Shown piece after piece: positions 1-12,019 of a DNA stretch of 64,000 bases. The notes below the pieces were generated by a model that was not told where the DNA came from, made no database searches, and was given only the letters and a program-made list of their open reading frames with translations. Both the position numbers and the translations under genes were made by a program. The stretch is from contig CAKOHE010000110.1 of assembly GCA_934047225.1 (NCBI GenBank), positions 124,001 through 188,000 on the forward strand. The letters are read 5' to 3'. Within the stretch, counting starts at the first letter, position 1. Every line of letters begins with the position of its first letter. This DNA is from Ypsolopha sequella (Eukaryota > Arthropoda > Insecta > Lepidoptera > Ypsolophidae).

Positions 1-1599
1 GCGTTCTTACTCTTATGCAAAGGGATGAGAGGCGCGTTATTGCTCTTATGCAAAGGGATGAAGGGCACGTTATTGCTCTTATGCAAAGGGATGAGGGGCG
101 CGTTATTGCTCTTATGCAAAGGGATGAGGGGCACGTTATTGCTATTATGCAAAGGGATGAGGGGCGCGTTATTGCTTTTATGCAAAGGGATGAGGGGCGC
201 GTTATTGCTCTTATACAAAGTGATGAGGGGCGCGTTATTGCTCTTATGCAAAGGGATAAGGGGCGCGTTCTTGCCCTTATGCGAAAGGATAAGGGGCGCG
301 TTATTGCTCTTATGCAAAGGGATGAGGGGCACGTTCTTGCTCTTATGCAAAGGGATAAAAGGCGCGTTCTTACTCTTATGCGAAGGGATGAGGGGCACGT
401 TCTTGCTCTTATGCAAAGGGATAAAAGGCGCGTTCTTACTCTTATGCGAAGGGATAAGGGGCACGTTATTGCTCTTATGCGAAGGGATAAGGGGCGCGTT
501 CTTGCCCTTATGCGAAGGGATAAGGGGCACGTTATTGCTCTTATGCGAAGGGATAAGGGGCGCGTTCTTGCTCTTATGCGAAGGGATAAGGGGCGCGTTC
601 TTGCTCTTATGCGAAGGGATAAGGGGCGCGTTCTTGCCCTTATGCGAAGGGATAAGGGGTGCGTTCTTGCCCTTATGCGAAGGGATAAGGGGCGCGTTCT
701 TGCTCTTATGCGAAAGGATAAGGGGCGCGTTCTTGCCCTTATGCGAAGGGATAAGGGGCACGTTATTGCTCTTATGCGAAGGGATAAGGGGCGCGTTCTT
801 GCCCTTATGCGAAGGGATTAGGGGCACGGTATTGCTCTTATGCAAAGGGATGAGGGGCACGTTCTTGCTCTTATGCGAAGGGATAAGAGGCGCGTTCTTA
901 CTCTTATGCGAAGGGATAAGGGGCACGTTCTTGCTCTTATGCGAAGGGATAAGGGGCGCGTTATTGCTCTTATGCAAAGGGATGAGGGGCACGTTCTTGC
1001 CCTTATGCGAAGGGATAAGGGCCACGTTATTGCTCTTATGCGAAGGGATAAGGGGCGCGTTCTTGCTCTTATGCGAAGGGATAAGGGGCGCGTTCTTGCT
1101 CTTATGCGAAGGGATAAGGGGCGAGTTCTTGCTCTTATGCGAAGGGATAAGGGGCGCGTTCTTGCCCTTATGCGAAAGGATAAGGGGCGCGTTCTTGCTC
1201 TTATGCAAAGGATAAAGGGCGCGTTCTTGCCCTTATGCGAAGGGATAAGGGGCACGTTATTGCTCTTATGCGAAAGGATAAGGGGCGCGTTCTTGCCCTT
1301 ATGCGCAGGGATTATGGGCACGTTTTTTATCTTATGCAAAGGGATGAGGGGCACGTTCTTGCTCTTCTGCAAAGGGATAAGGGGCACGTTCTTGCCCTTA
1401 TGCGAAGGGATAAGGGGCGCGTTCTTGCCCTTATGCGAAGGGATAAGGGGCGCGTTCTTGCCCTTAAGCGAAGGGATAAGAGGCGCGTTTTTACTCTTAT
1501 GCGAAGGGATAAGAGGCGCGTTCTTACTCTTATGCAAAGGGATGAGGGGCACGTTCTTGCTCTTATGCGAAGGGATAAGGGGCGCGTTATTGCTCTTAT

Positions 1600-2620
1600 G
1601 CAAAGGGATGAGAGGCACGTTCTTGCTCTTATGCGAAGGGATAAGAGGCGCGTTATTGCTCTTATGCGAAGGGATAAGAGGCGCGTTCTTGCTCTTATGC
1701 GAAGGGATAAGGGGCGCGTTATTGCTCTTATGCAAAGGGATGAGGGGCGCGTTATTGCTCTTATGCAAAGGGATAAGGGGCACGTTCTTGCTCTTATGCG
1801 AAGGGATAAGAGGCGCGTTATTGCTCTTATGCGAAGGGATAAGAGGCGAGTTCTTACTCTTATGCGAAGGGATAAGGGGCGCGTTATTGCTCTTATGCAA
1901 AGAGATGAGGGGCACGTTCTTGCTCTTATGCGAAGGGATAAGAGGCGCGTTATTGCTCTTATGCGAAGGGATAAGAGGCGATTTCTTACTCTTATGCGAA
2001 GGGATAAGGGGCGCGTTATTGCTCTTATGCAAAGGGATAAGGGGCACGTTTTTGCTCTTTTGCAAAGGTGTGAGCGGCGCGTTATTGCTCTTATGCGAAG
2101 GGATAAGGGGCGCGTTATTGCTCTTATGCAAAGGGATGAGAGGCACGTTCTTGCTCTTATGCGAAGGGATAAGAGGCGCGTTATTGCTCTTATGCGAAGG
2201 GATAAGAGGCGCGTTCTTGCTCTTATGCGAAGGGATAAGGGGCGCGTTATTGCTCTTATGCAAAGGGATGAGGGGCGCGTTATTGCTCTTATGCAAAGGG
2301 ATGAGGGGCACGTTCTTGCTCTTATGCGAAGGGATAAGAGGCGCGTTATTGCTCTTATGCGAAGGGATAAGAGGCGAGTTCTTACTCTTATGCGAAGGGA
2401 TAAGGGGCGCGTTATTGCTCTTATGCAAAGAGATGAGGGGCACGTTCTTGCTCTTATGCGAAGGGATAAGAGGCGCGTTATTGCTCTTATGCGAAGGGAT
2501 AAGAGGCGATTTCTTACTCTTATGCGAAGGGATAAGGGGCGCGTTATTGCTCTTATGCAAAGGGATAAGGGGCACGTTTTTGCTCTTTTGCAAAGGTGTG
2601 AGCGGCACGTTATTGCTCTT
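1600..2620. repeat. 528-bp higher-order repeats inside the satellite
   Basis: Rare variants recur 528 bp apart (16 monomers): GCGATTTCTTACTC at 1978 and 2506, and TTTTGCAAAGGTGTGAGCGG shortly after each. Related 594-bp units lie near 20.7-22.0 kb and differ mainly by two extra monomers, which contain GATGTGGGGCACTTTCTTG. The two regions therefore share an ancestor about 19 kb away in the present layout. Confidence 0.85.
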
Positions 2621-4250
2621 ATGCAAAGTGATGAGGGGCGCGTTATTGCTCTTATGCAAAGGGATGAGGGGCGCGTTATTGCTCTTATGCAAAGGGATGA
2701 GGGGCACGTTATTGCTCTTATGCAAAGGGATGAGGGGCGCGTTATTGCTCTTATGCAAAGGGATGAGGGGCACGTTCTTGCTCTTATGCGAAGGGATAAG
2801 GGGCGCGTTTTTGCTCTTATGCAAAGGGATGAGGGGCACGTTCTTGCTCTTATGCGAAGGGATAAGAGGCACGTTCTTACTCTTATGCAAAGGGATGAGG
2901 GGCGCGTTATTGCTCTTATGCAAAGGGATAAGGGGCGCGTTCTTGCTCTTATGCGAAGGGATAAGAGGCGCGTTCTTACTCTTATGCAAAGGGATGAGAG
3001 GCGCGTTATTGCTCTTATGCAAAGGGATGAAGGGCACGTTATTGCTCTTATGCAAAGGGATGAGGGGCGCGTTATTGCTCTTATGCAAAGGGATGAGGGG
3101 CACGTTATTGCTATTATGCAAAGGGATGAGGGGCGCGTTATTGCTTTTATGCAAAGGGATGAGGGGCGCGTTATTGCTCTTATACAAAGTGATGAGGGGC
3201 GCGTTATTGCTCTTATGCAAAGGGATAAGGGGCGCGTTCTTGCCCTTATGCGAAAGGATAAGGGGCGCGTTCTTGCCCTTATGCGAAAGGATAAGGGGCG
3301 CGTTCTTTCCCTTATGCGAAGGGATAAGGGGCGCGTTTTTGCCCTTATGCGAAGGGATAAGAGGCGCGTTATTATTCTTATGCAAAGTGATGAGGGGCGC
3401 GTTATTGCTCTTATGCAAAGGGATAAGGGGCGCGTTCTTGCCCTTATGCGAAAGGATAAGGGGCGCGTTCTTGCTCTTATGCGAAGGGATAAGGGGCGCG
3501 TTTTTGCCCTTATGCGAAGGGATAAGAGGCGCGTTCTTATTCTTATGCAAAGGGATGAGGGGCACGTTATTGCTCTTATGCAAAGGGATAAGGGGCACGT
3601 TCTTGCCCTTATGCGAAGGGATAAGGGGCGCGTTCTTGCCCTTATGCGAAGGGATAAGAAGCGCGTTCTTGCCCTTATGCGAAGGGATAAGAGGCGCGTT
3701 CTTACTCTTATGCGAAGGGATAAGAGGCGCGTTCTTACTCTTATGCGAAGGGATAAGAGGCGCGTTCTTACTCTTATGCAAAGGGATGAGGGGCACGTTC
3801 TTGCTCTTATGCGAAGGGATAAGGGGCGCGTTATTGCTCTTATGCAAAGGGATGAGGTGCACGTTTTTGCTTTTATGCGAAGGGATAAGAGGCGCGTTCT
3901 TACTCTTATGCAAAAGGATGAGGGGCGCGTTATTGCTCTTATGCAAAGGGATGAGGGGCACGTTATTGCTCTTATGCAAAGGGATGAGGGGCGCGTTATT
4001 GCCTTTATGCGAAGGGATAAGGGGCGCATTCTTGCCCTTATGCGAAGGGATAAGAGGCGCGTTCTTACTCTTATGCGAAGGGATAAGGGGCGCGTTCTTG
4101 CTATTATGCAAAAGGATAAGAGGCGCGTTCTTACTCTTATGCGAAGGGATAAGGGGCGCGTTTTTGCTCTTATGCGAAGGGATAAGGGGCGCGTTCTTGC
4201 CCTTATGTGAAGGGATAAGGGGCACGTTATTGCTCTTATGCGAAGGGATA

Positions 4251-5865
4251 GGGGCGCGTTCTTGCCATTATGCGAAGGGATAAGGGGCACGTTATTGCTT
4301 TTATGCGAAGGAATAAGGAGCGCGTTCTTGCTCTTATGCGAAGCGATAAGGGGCGCGTTATTGCTCTTATGCAAAGGGATGAGGGGCACGTTCTTGCTCT
4401 TATGCAAAGGGATAAAAGGCGCGTTCTTACTCTTATGCGAAGGGATAAGGGGCGCGTTCTTGCTCTTATGCGAAGGGATAAGAGGCGCGTTCTTGCCCTT
4501 ATGCGAAGGGATAAGGGGCACGTTATTGCTCTTATGCGAAGGGATAAGGGGCGCGTTCTTGCTCTTATGCGAAGGGATAAGGGGCGCGTTCTTGCCCTTA
4601 TGCGAAGGGATAAGGGGCGCGTTCTTGCCCTTATGCGAAGGGATAAGGGGCGCGTTCTTGCTCTTATGCGAAAGGATAAGGGGCGCGTTCTTGCCCTTAT
4701 GCGAAGGGATAAGGGGCACGTTATTGCTCTTATGCGAAGGGATAAAGGGCGCGTTCTTGCCCTTATGCGAAGGGATTAGGGGCACGGTATTGCTCTTATG
4801 CAAAGGGACGAGGGGCACGGTCTTGCTCTTATGCGAAGGGATAAGGGGAGCGTTATTGCTCTTATGCAAAGGGATGAGGGGCACGTTCTTGCTCTTATGT
4901 GAAGGGATAAGAGGCGCGTTCTTACTCTTATGCGAAGGGATAAGGGGCACGTTCTTGCTCTTATGCGAAGGGATAAGGGGCGCGTTATTGCTCTTATGCA
5001 AAGGGATGAGGGGCACGTTCTTGCCCTTATGCGAAGGGATAAGGGGCACGTTATTGCTCTTATGCGAAGGGATAAGGGGCGCGTTCTTGCTCTTATGCGA
5101 AGGGATAAGGGGCGCGTTCTTGCTCTTATGCGAAGGAATAAGGGGCGAGTTCTTGCTCTTATGCGAAGGGATAAGGGGCGCGTTCTTGCCCTTATGCGAA
5201 AGGATAAGGGGCGCGTTCTTGCTCTTATGCAAAGGATAAGGGGCGCGTTCTTGCCCTTATGCGAAGGGATTAGGGGCACGTTTTTTATCTTATGCAAAGG
5301 GATGAGGGGCACGTTATTGCTCTTATGCGAAGGGATAAGGGGCGCGTTCTTGCCCTTATGCAAAGGGATAAGGGGCACGTTATTGCTCTTATGCAAAGGG
5401 ATGAGGGGCGCGTTCTTGCTCTTATGCGAAGGGATAAGGGGCGCGTTATTGCTCTTATGCAAAGGGATGAGGTGCACGTTTTTGCTTTTATGCGAAGGGA
5501 TAAGAGGCGCGTTCTTACTCTTATGCAAAAGGATGAGGGGCGCGTTATTGCTCTTATGCAAAGGGATGAGGGGCACGTTATTGCTCTTATGCAAAGGGAT
5601 GAGGGGCGCGTTATTGCCTTTATGCGAAGGGATAAGGGGCGCATTCTTGCCCTTATGCGAAGGGATAAGAGGCGCGTTCTTACTCTTATGCGAAGGGATA
5701 AGGGGCGCGTTCTTGCTATTATGCAAAAGGATAAGAGGCGCGTTCTTACTCTTATGCGAAGGGATAAGGGGCGCGTTTTTGCTCTTATGCGAAGGGATAA
5801 GGGGCGCGTTCTTGCCCTTATGCGAAGGGATAAGGGGCACGTTATTGCTCTTATGCGAAGGGATA
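4251..5865. repeat. 1615-bp higher-order repeat, copy 1
   Basis: This is a higher-order unit of 49 monomers carrying two single-base losses (49 x 33 - 2 = 1615). It starts at the shortened monomer GGGATAGGGGCGCG. The next copy begins exactly 1615 bp downstream, at 5866, and repeats the rare landmark variants in the same order: TTGCCATTATGCG, GAAGGAATAAGGAGCG, ATTAGGGGCACGGTATTG (4775 and 6390) and ACGTTTTTTATCTTATGC (5279 and 6895). The two copies differ at only a few bases, so the duplication is recent. Confidence 0.9.
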
Positions 5866-7066
5866 GGGGCGCGTTCTTGCCATTATGCGAAGGGATAAGG
5901 GGCACGTTATTGCTTTTTTGCGAAGGAATAAGGAGCGCGTTCTTGCTCTTATGCGAAGCGATAAGGGGCGCGTTATTGCTCTTATGCAAAGGGATGAGGG
6001 GCACGTTCTTGCTCTTATGCAAAGGGATAAAAGGCGCGTTCTTACTCTTATGCGAAGGGATAAGGGGCGCGTTCTTGCTCTTATGCGAAGGGATAAGAGG
6101 CGCGTTCTTGCCCTTATGCGAAGGGATAAGGGGCACGTTATTGCTCTTATGCGAAGGGATAAGGGGCGCGTTCTTGCTCTTATGCGAAGGGATAAGGGGC
6201 GCGTTCTTGCCCTTATGCGAAGGGATAAGGGGCGCGTTCTTGCCCTTATGCGAAGGGATAAGGGGCGCGTTCTTGCTCTTATGCGAAAGGATAAGGGGCG
6301 CGTTCTTGCCCTTATGCGAAGGGATAAGGGGCACGTTATTGCTCTTATGCGAAGGGATAAGGGGCGCGTTCTTGCCCTTATGCGAAGGGATTAGGGGCAC
6401 GGTATTGCTCTTATGCAAAGGGACGAGGGGCACGGTCTTGCTCTTATGCGAAGGGATAAGGGGAGCGTTATTGCTCTTATGCAAAGGGATGAGGGGCACG
6501 TTCTTGCTCTTATGTGAAGGGATAAGAGGCGCGTTCTTACTCTTATGCGAAGGGATAAGGGGCACGTTCTTGCTCTTATGCGAAGGGATAAGGGGCGCGT
6601 TATTGCTCTTATGCAAAGGGATGAGGGGCACGTTCTTGCCCTTATGCGAAGGGATAAGGGGCACGTTATTGCTCTTATGCGAAGGGATAAGGGGCGCGTT
6701 CTTGCTCTTATGCGAAGGGATAAGGGGCGCGTTCTTGCTCTTATGCGAAGGAATAAGGGGCGAGTTCTTGCTCTTATGCGAAGGGATAAGGGGCGCGTTC
6801 TTGCCCTTATGCGAAAGGATAAGGGGCGCGTTCTTGCTCTTATGCAAAGGATAAGGGGCGCGTTCTTGCCCTTATGCGAAGGGATTAGGGGCACGTTTTT
6901 TATCTTATGCAAAGGGATGAGGGGCACGTTATTGCTCTTATGCGAAGGGATAAGGGGCGCGTTCTTGCCCTTATGCAAAGGGATAAGGGGCACGTTATTG
7001 CTCTTATGCAAAGGGATGAGGGGCGCGTTCTTGCCATTATGCGAAGGGATAAGGGGCACGTTATTG
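5866..7066. repeat. 1615-bp higher-order repeat, copy 2 (shortened)
   Basis: The second copy of the 1615-bp unit follows copy 1 up to about 7030. There it jumps from the position matching about 5420 to the position matching about 5877, a loss of roughly 455 bp that keeps monomer phase. This is what unequal exchange between monomers would give. The LINE then interrupts the array at 7067, and the higher-order order resumes in register at 10387, with the variant GAAGGAATAAGGAGCG appearing next. Confidence 0.8.
7061..7066. repeat. Target-site duplication of the LINE, left copy
   Basis: TTATTG precedes the inserted LINE, and the same six bases (10387-10392) follow it. Both belong to the satellite monomer. 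Joining the two flanks at this word restores a normal monomer. Confidence 0.8.
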
Positions 7067-10000
7067 AAAGAAAGAAGAAGAAAGAAAAAAAGCTTTATTA
7101 TCAAGATAAAAAAAAAACAAAACACGACAAAAAACATTGTAAAAAAACTATGCAAAAAAAAATATATATAAGAAATAGAATTACCCTGATAAATGGACGT
7201 AGCTCAGCTTTATGCTACCAAAAAAAAAAAAAAAAGTTTTTAGATAGCGCTGATTTTCAGCTACATCCATTCCACTAGTAAGTTTACAAATAATTATAAA
7301 GTACAAAACCAAGAGATTGCTTAAACTAATGAACACAGAAAATAAGGATGAGCGAAGTATTTACGAGTATGTATATGTATGTACAAAAATATGGGAAAGC
7401 TTAACTACTTAGATTAGTACCTCAAATATAGATTAGCGAATTATTTGGTTTTTGGGACATTTTAAAAGTCCAAATGTTTTCTGCTTTATTAAGAGATTTT
7501 GCTTCAATTTGAGTTTGAATGTCTCGACTGAAATAAATTTGTCTCTAATAGGCGGAGGTAGATTGTTCCAAATTTTCGCACTTTTATACGTGAAACATCC
7601 TTGAAAACCAGCTAATCTATGTTTTGGCATGCACAGTAAATTTAAATCATTGGATCTTGTATGTCTACAATGGGCGTCTTTTCTAAATTTCAGTTTGTTG
7701 TAAAGATATGCTGGACATTTATTCCATACAACTTTATGTGTGAGACACGCCATATGCAGCTCCGTTCTTGCTTGCATATTCAACTTATTGTACTTGTTTA
7801 AAAAGGGAGTGACGTGCGTGCGCTTAGGTATTGTATAACAGAAGCGTGCGCATGCATTTTGAACTCTTTGGATAGCGCCAACAGTTTTTTGCATTATGCG
7901 TGGACTATAAACTGCACTACAGTAGTTAAAAGGTGACAGAACTAAAAGCTCGATCAGGGTTTCCCTTATATCTTTAGTGAGATATCCACGAATTCCATAG
8001 AGTACTTTTACCTTAAAAAAGGCATATCTAATTTTTTCTTCAATGTGGGACTTAAACCTTAATTCCTCATCGTACACTAAACCTAAATTTCTCGCCTCCG
8101 ATACAAATGGGACTTTTTGACCATTAATTTTTATAAGAGGGTCCTGTTGTAGTACACTATGGATTTGGTGCCTAGTACCTAACGCTAAACATTTTGATTT
8201 AAGGGGATTCAGTACCAAACAGTTTTTTTTGGCCCATATGAATATTCTATCTAGGTCATCATTTACCGTTCTTACTGCTAAAGCGGTGTCAGCTTGTTTA
8301 AAAGAATAGTAAATTTGCGTATCGTCAGCATAAAGGTGGCACTTGCAATCGCTTAAAAGCGTCGGCATGTCTGCTGTATAAATGGTAAACAGAATTGGGC
8401 TTAAAATCGATCCCTGGGGTGTTCCTCTTATTAACTCAGATACGTCTGAAGTAACAGAATCCCCACTGTCTTTTTCTGTCGATACGTACTGTGATCGTCC
8501 TATTAGAAATGAATTAAACCATTTACAAGTATTGTCAGAAAAACCATAGAATTTAAGTTTTGCAACCAACAGCTCTATGTTAATGCAGTCAAATGCACGC
8601 GAAAAGTCCAGTAGTACGAGCAAGGTTGAAAGGCCATTATCTGAGGCTAAAAGGATATCATCCGTGACCTTCAGTAGGGCTGTCTCGGTACCATGATCAG
8701 CACGAAAGCCAGATTGTATGTTAGGTATTATTTCTTCGTATGAGAAATACTTAATCAATTGTTTCTGTACTGATTTTTCGACCACTTTCGATAAAAGTGG
8801 CAAAACGCTTATTGGCCGTAAATCCTTAAAACTTGCGACGTTGCTAGACTTTGGTATGGGTTTAACGACTGCAAGTTTGTAGCTCCGCGGAAATTTTTGC
8901 ATTTCGATTGATTTGTTGACGATCGCTGTAATAACCGGCAATGTAAAATGTAAAGTCATGTGTAGCATTTCCAAAGTGATGCCGTCATGTCCTTTTGCGT
9001 TTGTTTTAATGCTGTATATTATTTTTTTTATTTCATCCTGGGTAACCGAGGAGAGAGTAAAAAAGCTTTTTGTAGCTTTACAAGTTTTATAATAATTAAG
9101 TAAATTGTGGTCGGCATTAGCGTTTCCAGGTATATTTAAAAAATTTTCATTTATTTTTTGCGGATCATTTATCTCTAATGGAATTTCGGTATTTTTATGG
9201 GAATAAAATGAAGAAGTTTCCTTAAAATGCTTCCACATTTTCCCGGGGTTATCTTTATTTTGGTTTACATAAAATTTGAAATAAGCTATCTTTTCCCTAT
9301 GTATTGTCGAATTAACCAAGTTTTTCAGGCTTTTATAATATTGTATGTGGCTCTCCTGTTTACTTTTATGCGCCTTTTTTAGTGCTTGATCACGCAAGTC
9401 CATCATAAATCTTACCATGTCCGTAATCCATGGCTTTTGTTTTTCAGAAACTTTATGTTTTTTTAAAGGAGCATGCTTATTAAATAGGTCGGTCATATAG
9501 CTATTAAAAGTGTCTATCATTAAGTCAACGTCAGCGAAGTTTAGTATATTACACCAAGAAATAGTTGCCAAATCTAACTCAAAAGTGTCTCGATCAATAA
9601 GTTTTAATTGGCGGGATATAACATAACGTGTGACAGGTTTCGGTTTTTTAATGTCAAAATCTAACCATACCAAGCCATGGTCGCTAAGCATTTTATTATG
9701 AATAATGTTCACGTTTTTAACTTTGCTTGGTGTATCTGTAATAGCCAAATCCAATAATGTACTCGATTTGTCCGTGATTCTGGTTGGTTCCGTAACTAAC
9801 TGAACTAAATTGAGTTGATGGAAGAATCTTTGAAGGTTTTTTGCGTTATAAGAATTCGGCCTCAAAAGATCCGTGTTGAAGTCCGTTAGCATAAATACGT
9901 AATTACAGTAGGAAAAGGTAGTTAATGATTCAGTCAACGCGTCGATAGCCACAACCCGGTTGAACTCTTCAGGTCTGTAGGCAGTACCTATAGCTATGCG

Positions 10001-10386
10001 GACACCGGCTATAGACAGTTCTAACCACATCTGTTCGAGTTCAGACATTGGATGCTCCAACACTTTTACACGCAGTCCTCTACGTACATAAAAACCTACC
10101 CCAACCCCTCGAACTGTCGTGGATCTAGCCCGAAGCTTTAGGGAATAACCCGCAATCTTAGGAGCGATTATTTCTGCACCTTCTTTCACCCAAGTTTCAT
10201 TTAAAGCTAAAATGTCGAGTTTTAATTTCGTAACCGTGGAAAACAATTCATCCTGGCCCGTGTTAAGTGACCGTACATTTAATAGAACTAAACGTAGGTA
10301 TTTATGTTTATTACCTATATTGATTATGAAACTACCTAATAAACCAGGAAGTACTTAGGTGTACCTTTCTTTGGCGCTCTTATTTA
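7067..10386 (-). mobile_element. CR1/Jockey-like LINE inserted in the satellite, 5'-truncated
   Basis: A 3320-bp non-LTR retrotransposon lies on the minus strand inside the satellite, bounded by TTATTG duplications. It carries one long endonuclease/reverse transcriptase frame (7433-10354) and no ORF1, so it is truncated at the 5' end, as expected when target-primed reverse transcription stops early. The 3' untranslated part (7067-7432, read on minus) contains a possible hairpin with a T15 stretch (7220-7234 on plus), a polyadenylation-like AATAAAG (about 7092-7098) and a pyrimidine-rich CTTT/CTTCTT tail in place of poly(A). The clade call rests on the C-terminal region and is approximate. Confidence 0.93.
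7433..10354 (-). CDS. LINE ORF2: endonuclease and reverse transcriptase
   Basis: The frame is open from just after a TAA at 10355-10357 to the stop at 7433, about 973 codons, with no clear ATG at its head. This fits a frame entering from a missing upstream part. An N-terminal LLNVRSLN motif lies at about 10260-10285. Counted from a Leu (TTG) codon at 10246, the endonuclease includes TDFN (121-124) and SDHGLVW (188-194). The reverse transcriptase includes LRPISVLP, LDFSRAFD, GTPQGSILSP and the catalytic YADD near residue 640. The C-terminal region has the pattern seen in CR1-group LINEs (THVTPF, then IWNNLPPPIRD near the end). No stop or frameshift is present, so the enzyme could be functional, though the copy lacks ORF1 and its own 5' promoter. 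Confidence 0.93.
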   Translation of the reverse strand, partial: VLPGLLGSFIINIGNKHKYLRLVLLNVRSLNTGQDELFSTVTKLKLDILALNETWVKEGAEIIAPKIAGYSLKLRARSTTVRGVGVGFYVRRGLRVKVLEHPMSELEQMWLELSIAGVRIAIGTAYRPEEFNRVVAIDALTESLTTFSYCNYVFMLTDFNTDLLRPNSYNAKNLQRFFHQLNLVQLVTEPTRITDKSSTLLDLAITDTPSKVKNVNIIHNKMLSDHGLVWLDFDIKKPKPVTRYVISRQLKLIDRDTFELDLATISWCNILNFADVDLMIDTFNSYMTDLFNKHAPLKKHKVSEKQKPWITDMVRFMMDLRDQALKKAHKSKQESHIQYYKSLKNLVNSTIHREKIAYFKFYVNQNKDNPGKMWKHFKETSSFYSHKNTEIPLEINDPQKINENFLNIPGNANADHNLLNYYKTCKATKSFFTLSSVTQDEIKKIIYSIKTNAKGHDGITLEMLHMTLHFTLPVITAIVNKSIEMQKFPRSYKLAVVKPIPKSSNVASFKDLRPISVLPLLSKVVEKSVQKQLIKYFSYEEIIPNIQSGFRADHGTETALLKVTDDILLASDNGLSTLLVLLDFSRAFDCINIELLVAKLKFYGFSDNTCKWFNSFLIGRSQYVSTEKDSGDSVTSDVSELIRGTPQGSILSPILFTIYTADMPTLLSDCKCHLYADDTQIYYSFKQADTALAVRTVNDDLDRIFIWAKKNCLVLNPLKSKCLALGTRHQIHSVLQQDPLIKINGQKVPFVSEARNLGLVYDEELRFKSHIEEKIRYAFFKVKVLYGIRGYLTKDIRETLIELLVLSPFNYCSAVYSPRIMQKTVGAIQRVQNACARFCYTIPKRTHVTPFLNKYNKLNMQARTELHMACLTHKVVWNKCPAYLYNKLKFRKDAHCRHTRSNDLNLLCMPKHRLAGFQGCFTYKSAKIWNNLPPPIRDKFISVETFKLKLKQNLLIKQKTFGLLKCPKNQIIR

Positions 10387-12019
10387 TTATTGCTCTTATG
10401 CGAAGGAATAAGGAGCGCGTTCTTGCTCTTATGCGAAGCGATAAGGGGCGCGTTATTGCTCTTATGCAAAGGGATGAGGGGCACGTTCTTGCTCTTATGC
10501 AAAGGGATAAAAGGCGCGTTCTTACTCTTATGCGAAGGGATAAGGGGCGCGTTCTTGCTCTTATGCAAAGGGATAAGAGGCGCGTTCTTGCCCTTATGCG
10601 AAGGGATAAGGGGCACGTTATTGCTCTTATGCGAAGGGATAAGGGGCGCGTTCTTGCCCTTATGCGAAGGGATAAAGGGCACGTTATTGCTCTTATGCGA
10701 AGGGATAAGGGGCGCGTTCTTGCTCTTATGCGAAGGGATAAGGGGCGCGTTCTTGCTCTTATGCGAAGGGATAAGGGGCGCGTTCTTGCCCTTATGCGAA
10801 GGGATAAGGGGCGCGTTCTTGCCCTTATGCGAAAAAATAAGGGGCGCGTTCTTGCTCTTATGCGAAAGGATAAGGGGCGCGTTCTTGCCCTTATGCGAAG
10901 GGATAAGGGGCACGTTATTGCTCTTATGCGAAGGGATAAGGGGCGCGTTCTTGCCCTTATGCGAAGGGATTAGGGGCACGGTATTGCTCTTATGCAAAGG
11001 GATGAGGGGCACGGTCTTGCTCTTATGCGAAGGGATAAGGGGCGCGTTATTGCTCTTATGCAAAGGGATGAGGGGCACGTTCTTGCTCTTATGTGAAGGG
11101 ATAAGAGGCGCGTTCTTACTCTAATGCGAAGGGATAAGGGGCACGTTCTTGCTCTTATGCAAAGGGATAAGGGGCGCGTTATTGCTCTTATGCAAAGGGA
11201 TGAGGGGCACGTTCTTGCCCTTATGCGAAGGGATAAGGGGCACGTTATTGCTCTTATGCGAAGGGATAAGGGGCGCGTTCTTGCTCTTATTCGAAGGGAT
11301 AAGGGGCGCGTTCTTGCTCTTATGCGAAGGGATAAGGGGCGAGTTCTTGCTCTTATGCGAAGGGATAAGGGGCGCGTTCTTGCCCTTATGCGAAAGGATA
11401 AGGGGCGCGTTCTTGCTCTTATGCAAAGGATAAGGGGCGCGTTCTTGCCCTTATGCGAAGGGATAAGGGGCACGTTATTGCTCTTATGCGAAGGGATAAG
11501 GGGCGCGTTCTTGCCCTTATGCGAAGGGATTAGGGGCACGTTTTTTATCTTATGCAAAGGGATGAGGGGCACGTTCTTGCTCTTATGCGAAGGGATAAGG
11601 GGCGCGTTATTGCTCTTATGCGAAGGGATAAGGGGCGCGTTCTTGCCCTTATGCGAAGGGATTAGGGGCACGTTTTTTATCTTATGCAAAGGGATAAGGG
11701 GCACGTTCTTGCTCTTATGCGAAGGGATAAGGGGCGCGTTATTGCTCTTATGCAAAAGGATGAGGGGCACGTTCTTGCTCTTATGCGAAGGGATAAGAGG
11801 CGCGTTCTTACTCTTATGCGAAGGGATAAGGGGCACGTTCTTGCTCTTATGCGAAGGGATAAGGGGCGCGTTATTGCTCTTATGCAAAGGGATGAGGGGC
11901 ACGTTCTTGCTCTTATGCGAAGGGATAAGGGGCGCTTTATTGCTCTTATGCAAAGGGATGAGGGGCACGTTCTTGCTCTTATGCGAAGGGATAAGGGGCG
12001 CGTTATTGCTCTTATGCAA

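Larger units (their letters stand above)
1..7066. repeat. 33-bp satellite array, left block
   Basis: A tandem array of about 214 monomers of 33 bp fills the window from base 1, so its left end is outside. One monomer class reads ATGCAAAGGGATGAG then GGGCGCGTTATTGCTCTT; the other reads ATGCGAAGGGATAAG then GGGCGCGTTCTTGCCCTT. Mixed forms are common. The main variable sites are CAA/CGA, GATGAG/GATAAG, GGCGCG/GGCACG and TTATTG/TTCTTG. Because 33 is a multiple of three and the monomer lacks stops in two frames on each strand, four frames stay open for kilobases. Single-base losses (for example near 1206, 4250, 5231, 5864 and 6846) move the array between those frames without penalty, which argues against coding. 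GC is about half, far above the flanks. Function is unknown. Confidence 0.98.
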
